A stretch of DNA of 64,000 bases from Piscinibacterium candidicorallinum (lineage in GTDB: Bacteria; Pseudomonadota; Gammaproteobacteria; Burkholderiales; Burkholderiaceae_C): assembly GCF_047549485.1 (NCBI RefSeq), contig NZ_CP180191.1:3100001-3164000 (forward strand), given 5' to 3'. The notes under the pieces are model-generated. The model was not told where the DNA came from, ran no database searches, and was given only the letters and a program-made list of their open reading frames with translations. A program made the translations under genes and the position numbers. Every line of letters starts with the position of its first letter. The first letter of the stretch is position 1. This document shows positions 10,459 through 19,681 of the stretch, in pieces.

Positions 10459-12165
10459 ATGGAAAACCCTAGTATCGACGCCAAACCCGATCAACCGAAG
10501 TCTGGCGTGGCGGCCGTAGTGGGCTGGCGCCTGCAGGCGTCGGTCGAGACCGTCATCGTCTGCCTGTGCCTGTTCTGGCTTCTGTCGGCCAACGGCGCGT
10601 TCCTCGCCGGCGCACTGAAATCGCGCAACTGGAGCGAGCCAGGCACCTGGGCGCTGCTCGCGGCCATGGTGGCACTGATCCTCGCTCTGCATGCCGCCAT
10701 CCTTGGGGTGCTGCTCAATCGCTGGACACTCAAGCCCCTGGGCACGGTGCTGCTGATCGGCACGGCCCTGGCTGCGTTCTACATGCAGCGCTACAGCGTG
10801 GTGCTGGACCCCTCCATGCTGCGCAACGTGCTGCGCACCGATCTGCACGAAGCCGGCGAGCTGCTCTCCTGGCCAATGCTGCTGCACGTGATGCTCTATG
10901 CCGGCCTGCCGACGCTGCTGCTGTGGCGCGTGCAGATCGTGCAGCGGCCGCTGGCGCGTGCTCTGCTGCGCAGGCTCGCTTTCATCTTCATCGCCGTGGT
11001 GTTGGGCGTGGTCAGCGTGCTGGCGGCGTTCCAGCCCCTGGCGTCCTTGATGCGCAACCAGAAGGAGCTGCGCTACCAGCTCACTCCGGCGAACTATCTG
11101 TACTCCCTGGCCAGCGTGGTGGCCGGTGACGTGCGCGGCGCAACTCGCCCGCGCGAGCCCATCGGGCTGGACGCCAAGCCCGGGCCCAGCTGGGCGCAGG
11201 CGCAGCGTCCGAGGCTCATCGTGCTTGTGGTGGGCGAAACCGCGCGTGCCGCGAACTGGGGCCTGTCGGGCTACCAGCGCCAGACGACACCCGAGCTGGC
11301 CAAGCTGCCGGTCATCAACTTTGCGCAGGTCACCAGCTGCGGCACCAACACCGAGGTCTCCGTTCCCTGCATGTTCGCCCCGGTAGGCCGGCGCGACTAT
11401 GACGAAGCCCGTATCAAGGGCCAGGAGGGGCTGCTGCATGTGCTGGCCCGCGCAGGCGTGCAGGTGCGCTGGGTGGACAACCAGTCAGGCTGCAAGGGTG
11501 TGTGCGACGGCCTGCCCACCGATGCAGTAGCCACGCTGAACCCGCCGGGTCTGTGCTCTGACGGCCGCTGCCTGGACGAGGCGCTGCTGCCCAGCGTGGA
11601 TTCGGCCATCCTGCGTGCTGCGGCCATGCAGAAGCCCGGTGTGGAAGTGCTCGTGCTGCACCAGCTGGGCAACCACGGGCCGGCCTACTTCCGCCGCTAC
11701 CCGCCCGCATTTGCGCGCTTCACGCCCGCCTGCCGCGACGACGACCTGCAGCGCTGCAGCCTGGAAGAAATCCGAAACGCCTATGACAACGCGCTCCTGT
11801 ACACGGACCACCTTCTGGCCAGCGTGGTCGCGCGCCTGCAGGCAGCAAGCGAGCGCGTGGATACCGCGATGTATTACGTGTCTGATCACGGCGAGTCTCT
11901 CGGCGAGAACCGGCTCTTCCTGCACGGCATGCCCTACGCGATTGCGCCGGATGTGCAAAAGCGCGTCCCGATGGTCATGTGGTTCTCCGAGAGCTTCAGC
12001 AAGCGCGCCAATCTGGACACGGGCTGCGTGCGCGAACGTGCGCAGAAAGACGCCTTCAGCCACGATCACCTGTTCCATACCCTGCTCGGTCTGGCTGACG
12101 TTCAGACCAGTCTGTATGAGCCGACGCTCGATGCCTTGGCCAACTGCCGGAAGGCCGCGCCATGA
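10459..12165 (+). CDS. eptA: Phosphoethanolamine transferase (lipid A)
   Basis: About 568 residues: cytoplasmic tail, five predicted TM helices in the first 210 residues, then a periplasmic alkaline-phosphatase-like domain. Landmarks are VLVVGETARAANWGLSGYQRQTTP, the catalytic-Thr segment SCGTNTEVSVPCMFAP, LHQLGNHGPAYFRRYP, and YVSDHGESLGENRLFLHGMPYAIAP with zinc ligands Asp-His. It transfers phosphoethanolamine from phosphatidylethanolamine to lipid A, lowering its negative charge. The start at 10459 is chosen because the upstream ATG (10438) would overlap the operator. It is followed by PAP2 in an ATGA overlap, divergent from the two-component system likely to control it. Confidence 0.92.
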   Translation: MENPSIDAKPDQPKSGVAAVVGWRLQASVETVIVCLCLFWLLSANGAFLAGALKSRNWSEPGTWALLAAMVALILALHAAILGVLLNRWTLKPLGTVLLIGTALAAFYMQRYSVVLDPSMLRNVLRTDLHEAGELLSWPMLLHVMLYAGLPTLLLWRVQIVQRPLARALLRRLAFIFIAVVLGVVSVLAAFQPLASLMRNQKELRYQLTPANYLYSLASVVAGDVRGATRPREPIGLDAKPGPSWAQAQRPRLIVLVVGETARAANWGLSGYQRQTTPELAKLPVINFAQVTSCGTNTEVSVPCMFAPVGRRDYDEARIKGQEGLLHVLARAGVQVRWVDNQSGCKGVCDGLPTDAVATLNPPGLCSDGRCLDEALLPSVDSAILRAAAMQKPGVEVLVLHQLGNHGPAYFRRYPPAFARFTPACRDDDLQRCSLEEIRNAYDNALLYTDHLLASVVARLQAASERVDTAMYYVSDHGESLGENRLFLHGMPYAIAPDVQKRVPMVMWFSESFSKRANLDTGCVRERAQKDAFSHDHLFHTLLGLADVQTSLYEPTLDALANCRKAAP

Positions 12166-12893
12166 GTACCGTGCTCAACGCGCCGCCGGGCAGCGGCCAC
12201 GCATGGCAGCACCGCCTGCGACTTGATCTGTGTGTGAGTGCCGCGGCCCTGCTGCTGCTGGCCGCCTGGGACTTCAGCGGTGCCGATCTGATCGTGAGCC
12301 GCATGTTTGCCGACGCAAGCGGCTTTGCCCTGCGCAACGACGTGCTGCTCGCCCGCGTGTTTCACGATGGCGGCCGCTACCTGGGCTGGGTGGTGCTGGC
12401 TGCGATGCTCTGGATTGCCGTACGGTCGAGCGCGCGAGGCAGCGCCGATGCACCACCCCGGCGCCTGCAGCTGCAATGGATAGGCGTGATGCTCGGCTGC
12501 GTGATCCTGATCGGCGCCATCAAGCGCTTCAGCCTGACCAGCTGCCCCTGGGAGCTGGCCGAGTTCGGCGGGCTGGCGCACTGGGTCTCGCACTGGCTGC
12601 CGGGTGTGAGCGATGGCGGCCCGGGCGGCTGCTTCCCGTCCGGCCATGCGGTGACAGCTTTTGCCTTCCTTGGCGCGTGGCAGCTCTGGCGCCCATGGCG
12701 ACCGCGGGCGGCCCAGACCGTACTGTTGATCGTGCTGTTTACCGGGGCACTCTTTGGCGCCGTGCAACTCATACGCGGCGCGCACTATCTCAGCCACACG
12801 CTCTGGACGGCGTGGATCTGCTGGACCCTGTGTGCGCTCGCCGCGGCATGGCTGCACCGCCGCCTGCCTGAATCCGACCGGAGACCCCAATGA
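12162..12893 (+). CDS. PAP2 superfamily membrane phosphatase
   Basis: 243 residues with about five TM helices and the three-part acid phosphatase signature: KRFSLTSCPW (variant of KxxxxxxRP), GGCFPSGHAVTAF (PSGH) and IRGAHYLSHTLW (SRxxxxxHxxxD variant ending in His-Thr). Such enzymes act on lipid phosphates at the membrane outer face. Placed between eptA and mipA and overlapping both by ATGA, it may dephosphorylate lipid A or recycle a lipid carrier. That role is inferred from the operon, not shown by the sequence. Confidence 0.88.
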   Translation: MSTVLNAPPGSGHAWQHRLRLDLCVSAAALLLLAAWDFSGADLIVSRMFADASGFALRNDVLLARVFHDGGRYLGWVVLAAMLWIAVRSSARGSADAPPRRLQLQWIGVMLGCVILIGAIKRFSLTSCPWELAEFGGLAHWVSHWLPGVSDGGPGGCFPSGHAVTAFAFLGAWQLWRPWRPRAAQTVLLIVLFTGALFGAVQLIRGAHYLSHTLWTAWICWTLCALAAAWLHRRLPESDRRPQ

Positions 12894-13900
12894 GTTCTGC
12901 TTCGCGTGTTCTGCTTCTCAGCTTGGGCACCCTGCTGGGAAGCGCCGGTGCACAAGCCCAGGTCAGTTCGCCGGACATGCCCGCACTGAACCCCAGCGGG
13001 AGCGTGAGCGCTGCGGCCGCGGCCGCCGAGGCCGATAGCGAAGCCCAACGCGAAAGTCAGCGCATGCGCATGGCGATCGCCAACGCGCGACGCGACCCGG
13101 CCGGGTTGCTCGACCTGCCGCCGGGCCGTGTGCAAACCGATGACACCCCCAGTTCCTTCAGCTGGCTGCTCGGTCCGGCCATTCTGAACACGCCCGCCTA
13201 TTCGGGTTCGGACACCCGCAAATGGAAGGGCCGCATCCTCGCATCGGTGCGTTGGGGGCGCTTCAGCTTCAACGGCCCGCGCGCCGGCATTGCGCGCAGC
13301 TTCTCGGATGGCGGCTCCGAAGTCGCCGGCGCAAGTGCCTCGCTCATCGAGCGGCCGACGTTCAGGGTCAACTTCGGCCTGAGGTTGGACTCTGGCCGCA
13401 AAGCGGGCGATGACCCCGAGCTTGCCGGCCTGCCTGACATCAAGCGCCGCGTCACCTACTCGCTGGGCAGCACACTGAATCTGACCGAGTACTGGTCTGC
13501 AACGGCCACCTTGGCCAGCGACATCAAGAGCACGGAGACGGGCACCGTGTTCTCGCTGGGCACCGGCACCTCGCGCCGCATCGCGCCCAATTGGATCGTG
13601 GGGCTCAACGGCTCGGTGTCCTATGCAGACAACCACTTCATGAAGATCTACTACGGCGTGCCGCAGAACCTGCCGCCGGGCTCCACGCTCACGCCCTACT
13701 CCCCGTCCGCGGGTTTTCGCGATATCGGGGTCAGTGCATCTATCCGCCATCAGCTTGGCCGCCACTGGGTCGGCTTCGGCCAGATGGGCTTCGGCTACCT
13801 GATCGGCCCGGCCGCCGAAAGCCCGCTCACGAAGCAGCGGCGCCAGGTGTCGTACATGATGGGCGTGGCCTACAACTCCAACGCCATCACCCTGCGCTGA
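12890..13900 (+). CDS. MipA/OmpV family outer-membrane protein
   Basis: 336 residues with a signal peptide (cleavage after AGAQA) and an alternating beta pattern typical of a small outer-membrane barrel. MipA/OmpV traits are GPAILNTPAYSGSDTRKW near the start of the barrel, YFGV-like segment YYGVPQNLPPGSTLTPYSPSAG, and GFGYLIGPAAESPLTKQRRQ near the end. The mature N-terminus carries an Ala/Glu/Arg-rich extension of about 100 residues before the barrel. Relatives are outer-membrane proteins associated with murein hydrolase scaffolds or antimicrobial stress. It ends the eptA operon, with an ATGA overlap to PAP2. Confidence 0.85.
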   Translation: MSSASRVLLLSLGTLLGSAGAQAQVSSPDMPALNPSGSVSAAAAAAEADSEAQRESQRMRMAIANARRDPAGLLDLPPGRVQTDDTPSSFSWLLGPAILNTPAYSGSDTRKWKGRILASVRWGRFSFNGPRAGIARSFSDGGSEVAGASASLIERPTFRVNFGLRLDSGRKAGDDPELAGLPDIKRRVTYSLGSTLNLTEYWSATATLASDIKSTETGTVFSLGTGTSRRIAPNWIVGLNGSVSYADNHFMKIYYGVPQNLPPGSTLTPYSPSAGFRDIGVSASIRHQLGRHWVGFGQMGFGYLIGPAAESPLTKQRRQVSYMMGVAYNSNAITLR

Positions 13901-14130
13901 GCCGCGAGGACCGACACACCGGAGATCGCACACCGGGAGACGCAACCCGCCCAGCGCGCTCACGCGGCGCACTTGGATAGCGCTTTGACAAAGCACGCCC
14001 GCCAGGTTGCCCGGACGGCAACTGGCCTGCTCCCGGCACCCGCTTAGGCCCGGCCCGCCATGCTGCGGCTGCACAGGGGCGGCCACCTACACTTTGCGGC
14101 TTCCCGTCTACCGCCTCACAAAGGCCCGCC

Positions 14131-16203
14131 ATGTCTGAAGCTGCACCGCTGGGCAACCCCCTGCTCGCCACCTGGTCTACCCCCTACGGCCTGCCGCCGT
14201 TCGAGCAACTGGCGCCCGAGCACTTCCTGCCGGCCTTTGAAACCGCCTTTGCCGAGCACCGCGCCGAGCTGGACGCGATCGCTTCAAGCACTGCCCCGGC
14301 GAGCTTTGAGAACACCATCCTCGCCCTGGAGCGCAGCGGCAAGAAGCTCAAGCGCGTGCACGCCACGTTCTCCAACCTGGTGGCCTCCGAGGCGCCTGCC
14401 GCCCTGCAGGCCGTGGAGCGCGATGTCGCCCCGCGCATGGCTGCGCACAGCAATGCCAAGTACCTGAACGCCGCACTGTTTGCGCGCATCGACACCCTGC
14501 ACCAGCAGCGTGACACGCTCGGCCTGGACGCCGAGAGCCTGCGCTTGCTTGGCCGGGTGCACATGGACTTTGTCATGGCCGGTGCCAAGCTGCCCGCCGA
14601 CATGCGCGCGCGCTACGCCGAAGTGACCGAGACCCTGGCCAAGCTCACCACCGAGTTCAGCCAGAACGTGCTGGCCGACGAGCAGGACTACAAGCTCGTG
14701 CTCGAGACCGAGGCCGACCTCGCCGGCCTGCCCGGTTGGGTGATTGATGCCGCAAGAAGCGCCGGCGAGCAGCGCGGCCTGCCCGGCAAGGCCGTGATTG
14801 CCCTGAACCGCGCGCTGTACGTGGGCTTTCTCACCTTCTCCACTCGGCGCGACCTGCGTGAGCAGCTGTTCAAGGCCTGGACCTCGCGCGGTGCCGGCGC
14901 GCGCGACAACGCCGCGCTGATCCAGCGCATCATGACCCTGCGCCAGGAGCAGGCCACGCTGCACGGCTACCCCAATTACGCCGCCTACGTGCAGGCCGAC
15001 ATGATGGCCGGCAGCACGGATGCCGTAATGGACCTGCTGCACCGCGTCTGGGCGCCTGCCAAGGCCGCTGCCGCGCGCGACCAGCAGCAGCTCGAAGCCC
15101 TGGCCCGTGCCGACGGCATCACCGAACTCGCCCCCTGGGACTGGCGCTACTACGCCGAGAAGGTGCGCGTGCGCGACTACGACCTCGACGACGCCGAGAT
15201 CAAGCCCTACTTCAGCCTGGAGCGCATGATCGACGCCATGTTCGACTGCGCCCAGCGTCTGTTCGGCCTGCGCTTTGTCGAGGTGAAGGGCGAAGTTGGC
15301 GGCTTTCGGCTCTACCACCCCGACGTGCGCCTCTGGGAAGTGCGTGACGCCAAGACCGACGATCTGCGCGCCATCTTCCTGGGCGACAACTTTGCCCGGC
15401 CAACGAAGCGCGGCGGCGCCTGGATGAGCCTGTACCGCCACCAGCGCAAGCTCGACGGCGCCGTGCTGCCTATCGTCGTGAACAACAACAACTTCGCCAA
15501 GGCGCCGGCCGGCCAGCCCACGCTGCTGTCCTTTGACGACGTGCGCACCCTGTTCCACGAGTTCGGCCACGGCCTGCACGGCCTGCTGAGCGACGTGACC
15601 TACGAGCGCCTGTCGTGCACGCAGGTGCTGCGCGACTTTGTGGAGCTGCCCAGCCAGCTCATGGAGCACTGGGCACTGGAGCCGCAGGTGCTCAAAGCCC
15701 ATGCCCGCCATGTCGAGACCGGCGAGCCGATCAGCGACGCGCTGATTGCCAAGCTCAAGCGCGCCCGCCGCTTCAACCAGGCCTATGACAGCGTGCAGTA
15801 CACCGCCAGTGCGCTGGTGGACATGGCCCTGCATATGCAGACCGATTTCAGCCAGCTGGACGCCAAAGCCTTCCAGGCTGCCGAGCTCGCCCGCCTGGGC
15901 ATGCCCGCAGCGATTGGCAGCCCCATGCACCACCTCGTGCACTTCCGCCACCTGTTTGCCGGCTACAGCTATGCCGCCGGCTACTACGTGTACCTGTGGG
16001 CCGAGGTGCTGGACGCAGACGCCTTTGACGCGTTCGTGGAAACCGGCGACATCTTCGATGTGAGCACCGCCCAGCGCCTGCTGGCCAACATCTACAGCGC
16101 CGGCAACCGCCAGGCCCCGCGAGAGGCCTACCGAGCCTTCCGCGGCCGCGATGCGAAGGTGGAGCCGATGCTGGCGAAGAAGGGCTTGCTGGAAGTGGTG
16201 TGA
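14131..16203 (+). CDS. M3 family zinc metallopeptidase (Dcp/oligopeptidase A type)
   Basis: 690 residues, the usual length for the family. The zinc motif FHEFGHGLHGLLS has HExxH at residues 476-480, with ExxxD-like third-ligand sequence downstream (FVELPSQLMEHWALEP). The N-terminal half is helical (PLLATWSTPYGLPPFEQLAPEHFLPAF). The C-terminal HLFAGYSYAAGYYVYLWAEVLDADAF matches peptidyl-dipeptidase Dcp more than OpdA. No signal peptide, so it degrades oligopeptides in the cytoplasm. The start ATG at 14131 fits the family. A diverged, frameshifted copy of its last 240 bp occurs at 18615-18854. Confidence 0.93.
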   Translation: MSEAAPLGNPLLATWSTPYGLPPFEQLAPEHFLPAFETAFAEHRAELDAIASSTAPASFENTILALERSGKKLKRVHATFSNLVASEAPAALQAVERDVAPRMAAHSNAKYLNAALFARIDTLHQQRDTLGLDAESLRLLGRVHMDFVMAGAKLPADMRARYAEVTETLAKLTTEFSQNVLADEQDYKLVLETEADLAGLPGWVIDAARSAGEQRGLPGKAVIALNRALYVGFLTFSTRRDLREQLFKAWTSRGAGARDNAALIQRIMTLRQEQATLHGYPNYAAYVQADMMAGSTDAVMDLLHRVWAPAKAAAARDQQQLEALARADGITELAPWDWRYYAEKVRVRDYDLDDAEIKPYFSLERMIDAMFDCAQRLFGLRFVEVKGEVGGFRLYHPDVRLWEVRDAKTDDLRAIFLGDNFARPTKRGGAWMSLYRHQRKLDGAVLPIVVNNNNFAKAPAGQPTLLSFDDVRTLFHEFGHGLHGLLSDVTYERLSCTQVLRDFVELPSQLMEHWALEPQVLKAHARHVETGEPISDALIAKLKRARRFNQAYDSVQYTASALVDMALHMQTDFSQLDAKAFQAAELARLGMPAAIGSPMHHLVHFRHLFAGYSYAAGYYVYLWAEVLDADAFDAFVETGDIFDVSTAQRLLANIYSAGNRQAPREAYRAFRGRDAKVEPMLAKKGLLEVV

Positions 16204-16226
16204 CCGGCAGGCGCGGCCACCGGGAT

Positions 16227-17090
16227 TCAGGCGCTGCGCTTCCACATCGGCGGGACGATCAACCCTCGCCGATGTGCCATCACCAGCATCACGATCCCGA
16301 CGGAGGTACACGCCACGAGCGCCAGCACAGAGGATTCGACGCCGAACTGTCCCCCAGTCAGGTAGTCGGGGCCGCTGATGGTGGAGCGAATCAGGCCAGG
16401 CGCAGCATAATTGCCCGAGACGATGCCGGAAAAGACGGCCTGCTGCGTGTAGTTCCACGCCATGTGGAAGCCGATGCTCAGCCACAGCCGGCGGGTCAGC
16501 ATGACGGCAGCACCCAGCAGAATGCCTGCCTCGACCGCGATGAACAGTGCACCCTCCAGCGTGGCCTGCGGATTGATGAGGTGGGTCAGACCGAACACCA
16601 GCGACGACACGATCAGTGCCACCCAGCTACCAAACCACTTCTCCACCGAGAGAAACAGCACGCCGCGAAACAGCAGTTCCTCGAAGACGCTCGAACTGAG
16701 CGCCATTGCAATCGCGGGCAGCAGAAAGCTCAGCGGGTTCAAGCCCTCGATCCGATAGATGCCCAGCGCCATGAGCACCCCCACACAGGCCGCGTAGAGC
16801 CCCGCGCCCACCAGCAGGCCGACACCAAACTCGCGGCCCATGCCGGGCAGGCTGAGCTCGCTGACGGCGCGCCGCTCAATGAAGTGTGAATACCCGATGT
16901 ACACGACAAAGCCGGCGATCACCATTGCAAGGATGTGCTTAGCGGCCTTGATCGGCTGATCTCCGTAGCTCTCCATCAAGTCGCCGTTGAGCCCCATCAT
17001 CAGCAACAGGACGAACCCAAGCAGCAGAATGCGTACCGGCGATGAGGCAAACACGCGTTGTGCACGAACAGACAGAGCCTGGGAGGTCAT
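16227..17090 (-). CDS. CPBP family intramembrane glutamic protease
   Basis: About 287 residues with eight or so TM helices and the CPBP/Abi signature: SSSVFEELLFRGVLF (EExxxR), FGLTHLINPQ (FxxxH) and GFHMAWNYTQQAVF (HxxxN/B). These are membrane-embedded proteases related to Rce1, in bacteria linked to processing or immunity of small peptides. The start at 17090 is preferred because GGAAAG lies 7 nt upstream; the ATG at 17111 has no such site. It follows the TraB/TIKI-like gene by 33 bp on the same strand and converges on the M3 peptidase gene. Confidence 0.88.
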   Translation of the reverse strand: MTSQALSVRAQRVFASSPVRILLLGFVLLLMMGLNGDLMESYGDQPIKAAKHILAMVIAGFVVYIGYSHFIERRAVSELSLPGMGREFGVGLLVGAGLYAACVGVLMALGIYRIEGLNPLSFLLPAIAMALSSSVFEELLFRGVLFLSVEKWFGSWVALIVSSLVFGLTHLINPQATLEGALFIAVEAGILLGAAVMLTRRLWLSIGFHMAWNYTQQAVFSGIVSGNYAAPGLIRSTISGPDYLTGGQFGVESSVLALVACTSVGIVMLVMAHRRGLIVPPMWKRSA

Positions 17091-17123
17091 CGTCACGCTT
17101 TCCGGTGGCATTCGATTGAAATA

Positions 17124-18275
17124 TCAGGTGCCGAGGGCATGCAGCTTGCCCTCGATATGTTCTGGCGCTTCGATCGTGCGCAGCCACTTCACCGAACCCA
17201 CCGCCCATTTCGGATCGAGCTTGCGCAACTCCGCGACCAGCCCAGGCAAATGCGCTGCACCGTAGGTGATGAATATCTTGTCGTCTGTCGATTGCATGAT
17301 CTGCCGAGCGAGGGCTCGGTTGCGGAAGTCCAGAATCACGGGCTGCATGTGGCCGGGCGTCGTGGCGGCTGAATCCTGGGCAAGCGTGAAGACGCCGCGG
17401 CACACCACGCCGCCGAGCATCTTCTGCGCTTCGCTTCCGCGCTTCAACCAGTCGAGCACCTTCAGCGTGAGCGCGTTGTCGTTCGCAGCAGGTTTGGGCT
17501 TGAAGTCGTTCGCATGCGCCTTCGCAAAGTTCGGGTCTTCGCGCATCAGGCGATCGAATTCTGTCTTGAGCTCGATCGCGTCGACATCGGCAATCACATG
17601 GCGCGTCGGGTGCTCGGCCTTGTCGGCTTCCAGCAGGCCGAAGAAGTCAAGCTGGAACTTCATCCCACAGAGATCGCCGATCGACTTGTAGGTGCCGCTG
17701 AGGTCGCTGCCACCCACAAGCTCATGCGACAGCTTCTCGAAAAATGCCCTGGATTCAGGCGATGACGTCTGGACGCCTTCGTAGTAGACGGCGTAGTCCT
17801 CCGACAACGCCTTTTCAAGGTCATAGATGACCGCCTTGTAGAAGTGCTCGGAGCCGATGTGCTGCATGCCTTGAAACACGACGCGCTTGGAGCCATTGCT
17901 CAACGCCACCTGGGGAACGGTGGCCGGTCGGGTATCCGTGACGATCATCAGGTAGTACACGGGTGCTGCGACCATCACGCCCAAGACGAAGGTCCAGCCC
18001 ACCACGGTGCGAGACCAGTTCGCGACAAAAGATCGCGCCTGGGCCCCGCGAGAAAACCGTCTGAGCAGCAGCGCGCTGGCAACACCCAGCACCGCCGCGA
18101 CCAGCACAAGTGCTGCAAGCAAGCCGTACCCCCAACCGATGAGAATGGGCAGCCCCAGAACGAACGCGCTGCCCAGCACAAACCATGCGATGGCCTGCAG
18201 GCGGATGCGCCACAGCGGTGAATGCGAGGCCGCGGGCAAGGCCTGCTGTGTACGAAAGCTGGACGAGGTCTTCAT
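17124..18275 (-). CDS. Membrane-anchored protein with TraB/TIKI-like motifs
   Basis: 383 residues. Three hydrophobic helices fall within residues 22-115; the rest is soluble. The soluble part has VVFQGMQHIGSEHFYKAVIYDLEKAL (GxxH), then YYEGVQ (conserved Glu), and near the C-terminus FITYGAAHLPGLVAEL (second GxxH). Two GxxH motifs plus a Glu are the published hallmark of the TraB/PrgY/TIKI/GumN superfamily, which includes metalloproteases. The assignment is by motif only. It is likely to be co-transcribed with the CPBP protease gene downstream (33-bp gap), and both lie between the M3 peptidase gene and the duplicated end of that gene. Confidence 0.6.
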   Translation of the reverse strand: MKTSSSFRTQQALPAASHSPLWRIRLQAIAWFVLGSAFVLGLPILIGWGYGLLAALVLVAAVLGVASALLLRRFSRGAQARSFVANWSRTVVGWTFVLGVMVAAPVYYLMIVTDTRPATVPQVALSNGSKRVVFQGMQHIGSEHFYKAVIYDLEKALSEDYAVYYEGVQTSSPESRAFFEKLSHELVGGSDLSGTYKSIGDLCGMKFQLDFFGLLEADKAEHPTRHVIADVDAIELKTEFDRLMREDPNFAKAHANDFKPKPAANDNALTLKVLDWLKRGSEAQKMLGGVVCRGVFTLAQDSAATTPGHMQPVILDFRNRALARQIMQSTDDKIFITYGAAHLPGLVAELRKLDPKWAVGSVKWLRTIEAPEHIEGKLHALGT

Positions 18276-19011
18276 GCGTTCAATCCCTGGGCAAATGGCC
18301 GCAGACCTCCAGAGTGACTCGTCGGGCGTGCTGAACGCGGGCTGCGCCGCTGTCGGGTGAGACGTCCCGGAGCCCGCCGCCTGACGCTGCGGTGTGGCGC
18401 CTCAGTTAGCCCACAAAGAGAGTGGCGACCATTTGCCAAATTGCGTGAGCAGAAACAACCAGCGCGATTGTCTTCGTGTACGCCGAGTTAGCCAATCATG
18501 TCTTTGCAGTCTGCCGAATGCATGCCACATGCGCAGCACTTTGGGTGGATGTAGCGTCTTCGTCGCCCGCGCCGGCCCCCGTTCCGCAACGCGAAATGCC
18601 GTCCCCAGCCTGGAGCCACAGCGATGCCGCCGGCGGCGATGCGGCGCCGTGGCCAACGTGCTGGATGCAGACGCCTTTGACGCGTCTATGGAAACGGGCG
18701 ACACCTTCGACGTAAGCCCCCCCAGCGCCTGCTGGCCGACATCTACAGCGCCAGCAATCGCCAGGCCCCGCGCGAGGCCTACCGCGCCTTCCGCGGCCGC
18801 GACGCAAAGGTGGTGCCGATGCTGGCGAAGAAGGGGTTGTTGGAGGTGGTTTGAGCGACGAGCCAGGGATCGCTTGCGCGGTGCACTCAAGCACTCTTAT
18901 GCACTGATCGATAGCGTTATCGGTCTCGCTTGAATGATCGGAACTGATCGGCGAGCAGCGGGCTGAGGAATGCCGCCGAAAGCACTTCCGCCTCGATTGC
19001 CCGCTTGCACA
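18276..19011. other. Gene-poor stretch holding the M3 peptidase gene remnant
   Basis: No intact gene is seen in these 736 bases. The identifiable content is the M3 peptidase fragment at 18615-18854. The remaining sequence upstream (18276-18614) and downstream (18855-19011) has only short open frames without recognisable products, and is likely to include the promoter of the leftward 17124-18275 gene. Confidence 0.6.
18615..18854 (+). pseudogene. Frameshifted duplicate of the M3 peptidase 3' end
   Basis: This segment aligns with 15961-16203, the last 80 codons of the M3 peptidase gene, through to the stop codon. The start of the match reads VLDADAFDA-(Ser/Met)-ETGD and is in frame. A one-base deletion in the run of C near 18716-18723 then shifts the frame, although the DNA stays closely similar to the TGA at 18852-18854. 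No start codon or upstream body of the gene is present. It is a non-coding remnant of a second copy of the gene end, 2.6 kb downstream of the intact gene and in the same orientation. Confidence 0.85.
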
Positions 19012-19530
19012 TCAGCGCTCCCAACCGTCGAACAAGGATTCGTTTCTGGAGGCGACAACAAGCGCATCGCCATTCGCGATGTATGCAAGCGGCTGGAAAG
19101 CAAACGCCATGTCCCAGAACTGTGCCTGCAGCGGAAGTAGCCAGTCCCAACAGCCTTTTTCCCAACTCGTGTCGAGACCCTTCTCAATCTCAGCTGGTGT
19201 GCGAAGCGTCCACTGGCCGTGATTCACAAAGCACTCGTAGCTTGGCAGCTTTCGGGCTTGATCCGCATTCTCGAAGACCCACCACTCGTCGTAATGTGCA
19301 GATGGGAGCGCCAGATCCTCGTGAAGGGGAGGACTCAGCATTCCCGCCGCGAGTGACTGCCAACCCAGCAATTTTTCTTCGTCAGACGGAAATATCGGTC
19401 CTGAGTCAAAGCAAGCGATAAGTAGAGAACGCTTCCGAAAGATCCGCTTCAGCCGGGACTCGACGTCCCAGATTCCCGGCTCAATCTCAATCCACTTGAA
19501 TCCGTCAACGCTACCCGTGCCACAGTGCAT
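19012..19530 (-). CDS. Hypothetical protein, soluble, unknown family
   Basis: 172 residues from the ATG at 19530 (AAGG about 9 nt upstream). It is acidic and unusually rich in aromatic residues, with segments YDEWWVFENADQARKLPSYE, CFVNHGQWTL, and the C-terminal FQPLAYIANGDALVVASRNE. The pattern of a EWxxF strand, a VNxGxxxL segment and a terminal ANGDA segment looks like a small conserved orphan family. I recognise no catalytic motif. The frame stays open upstream of the ATG and there carries a Cys/His cluster (CRWSSHETCPNCLKRH), so a longer start is possible. An immunity-type role is only a guess. Confidence 0.55.
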   Translation of the reverse strand: MHCGTGSVDGFKWIEIEPGIWDVESRLKRIFRKRSLLIACFDSGPIFPSDEEKLLGWQSLAAGMLSPPLHEDLALPSAHYDEWWVFENADQARKLPSYECFVNHGQWTLRTPAEIEKGLDTSWEKGCWDWLLPLQAQFWDMAFAFQPLAYIANGDALVVASRNESLFDGWER

Positions 19531-19681
19531 GTTCTGGTGCCTTTTGAGACAGTTGGGACAGGTCTCATGGGATGACCAGCGGCACACACTGCGGGTGCTG
19601 CTGGTGCCCGCGGCTAGGCCCGTCTCACCTTTGAAAATGCCAAGCTGCAACAAGGGCTCGGGGAACGTCCTCCTCCTCCAG

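Noticed and set aside
18394..18933. A 179-codon rightward frame spanning the M3 remnant
   Set aside because: Only the first part of the remnant is in the peptidase frame; after the one-base deletion the translation is meaningless.
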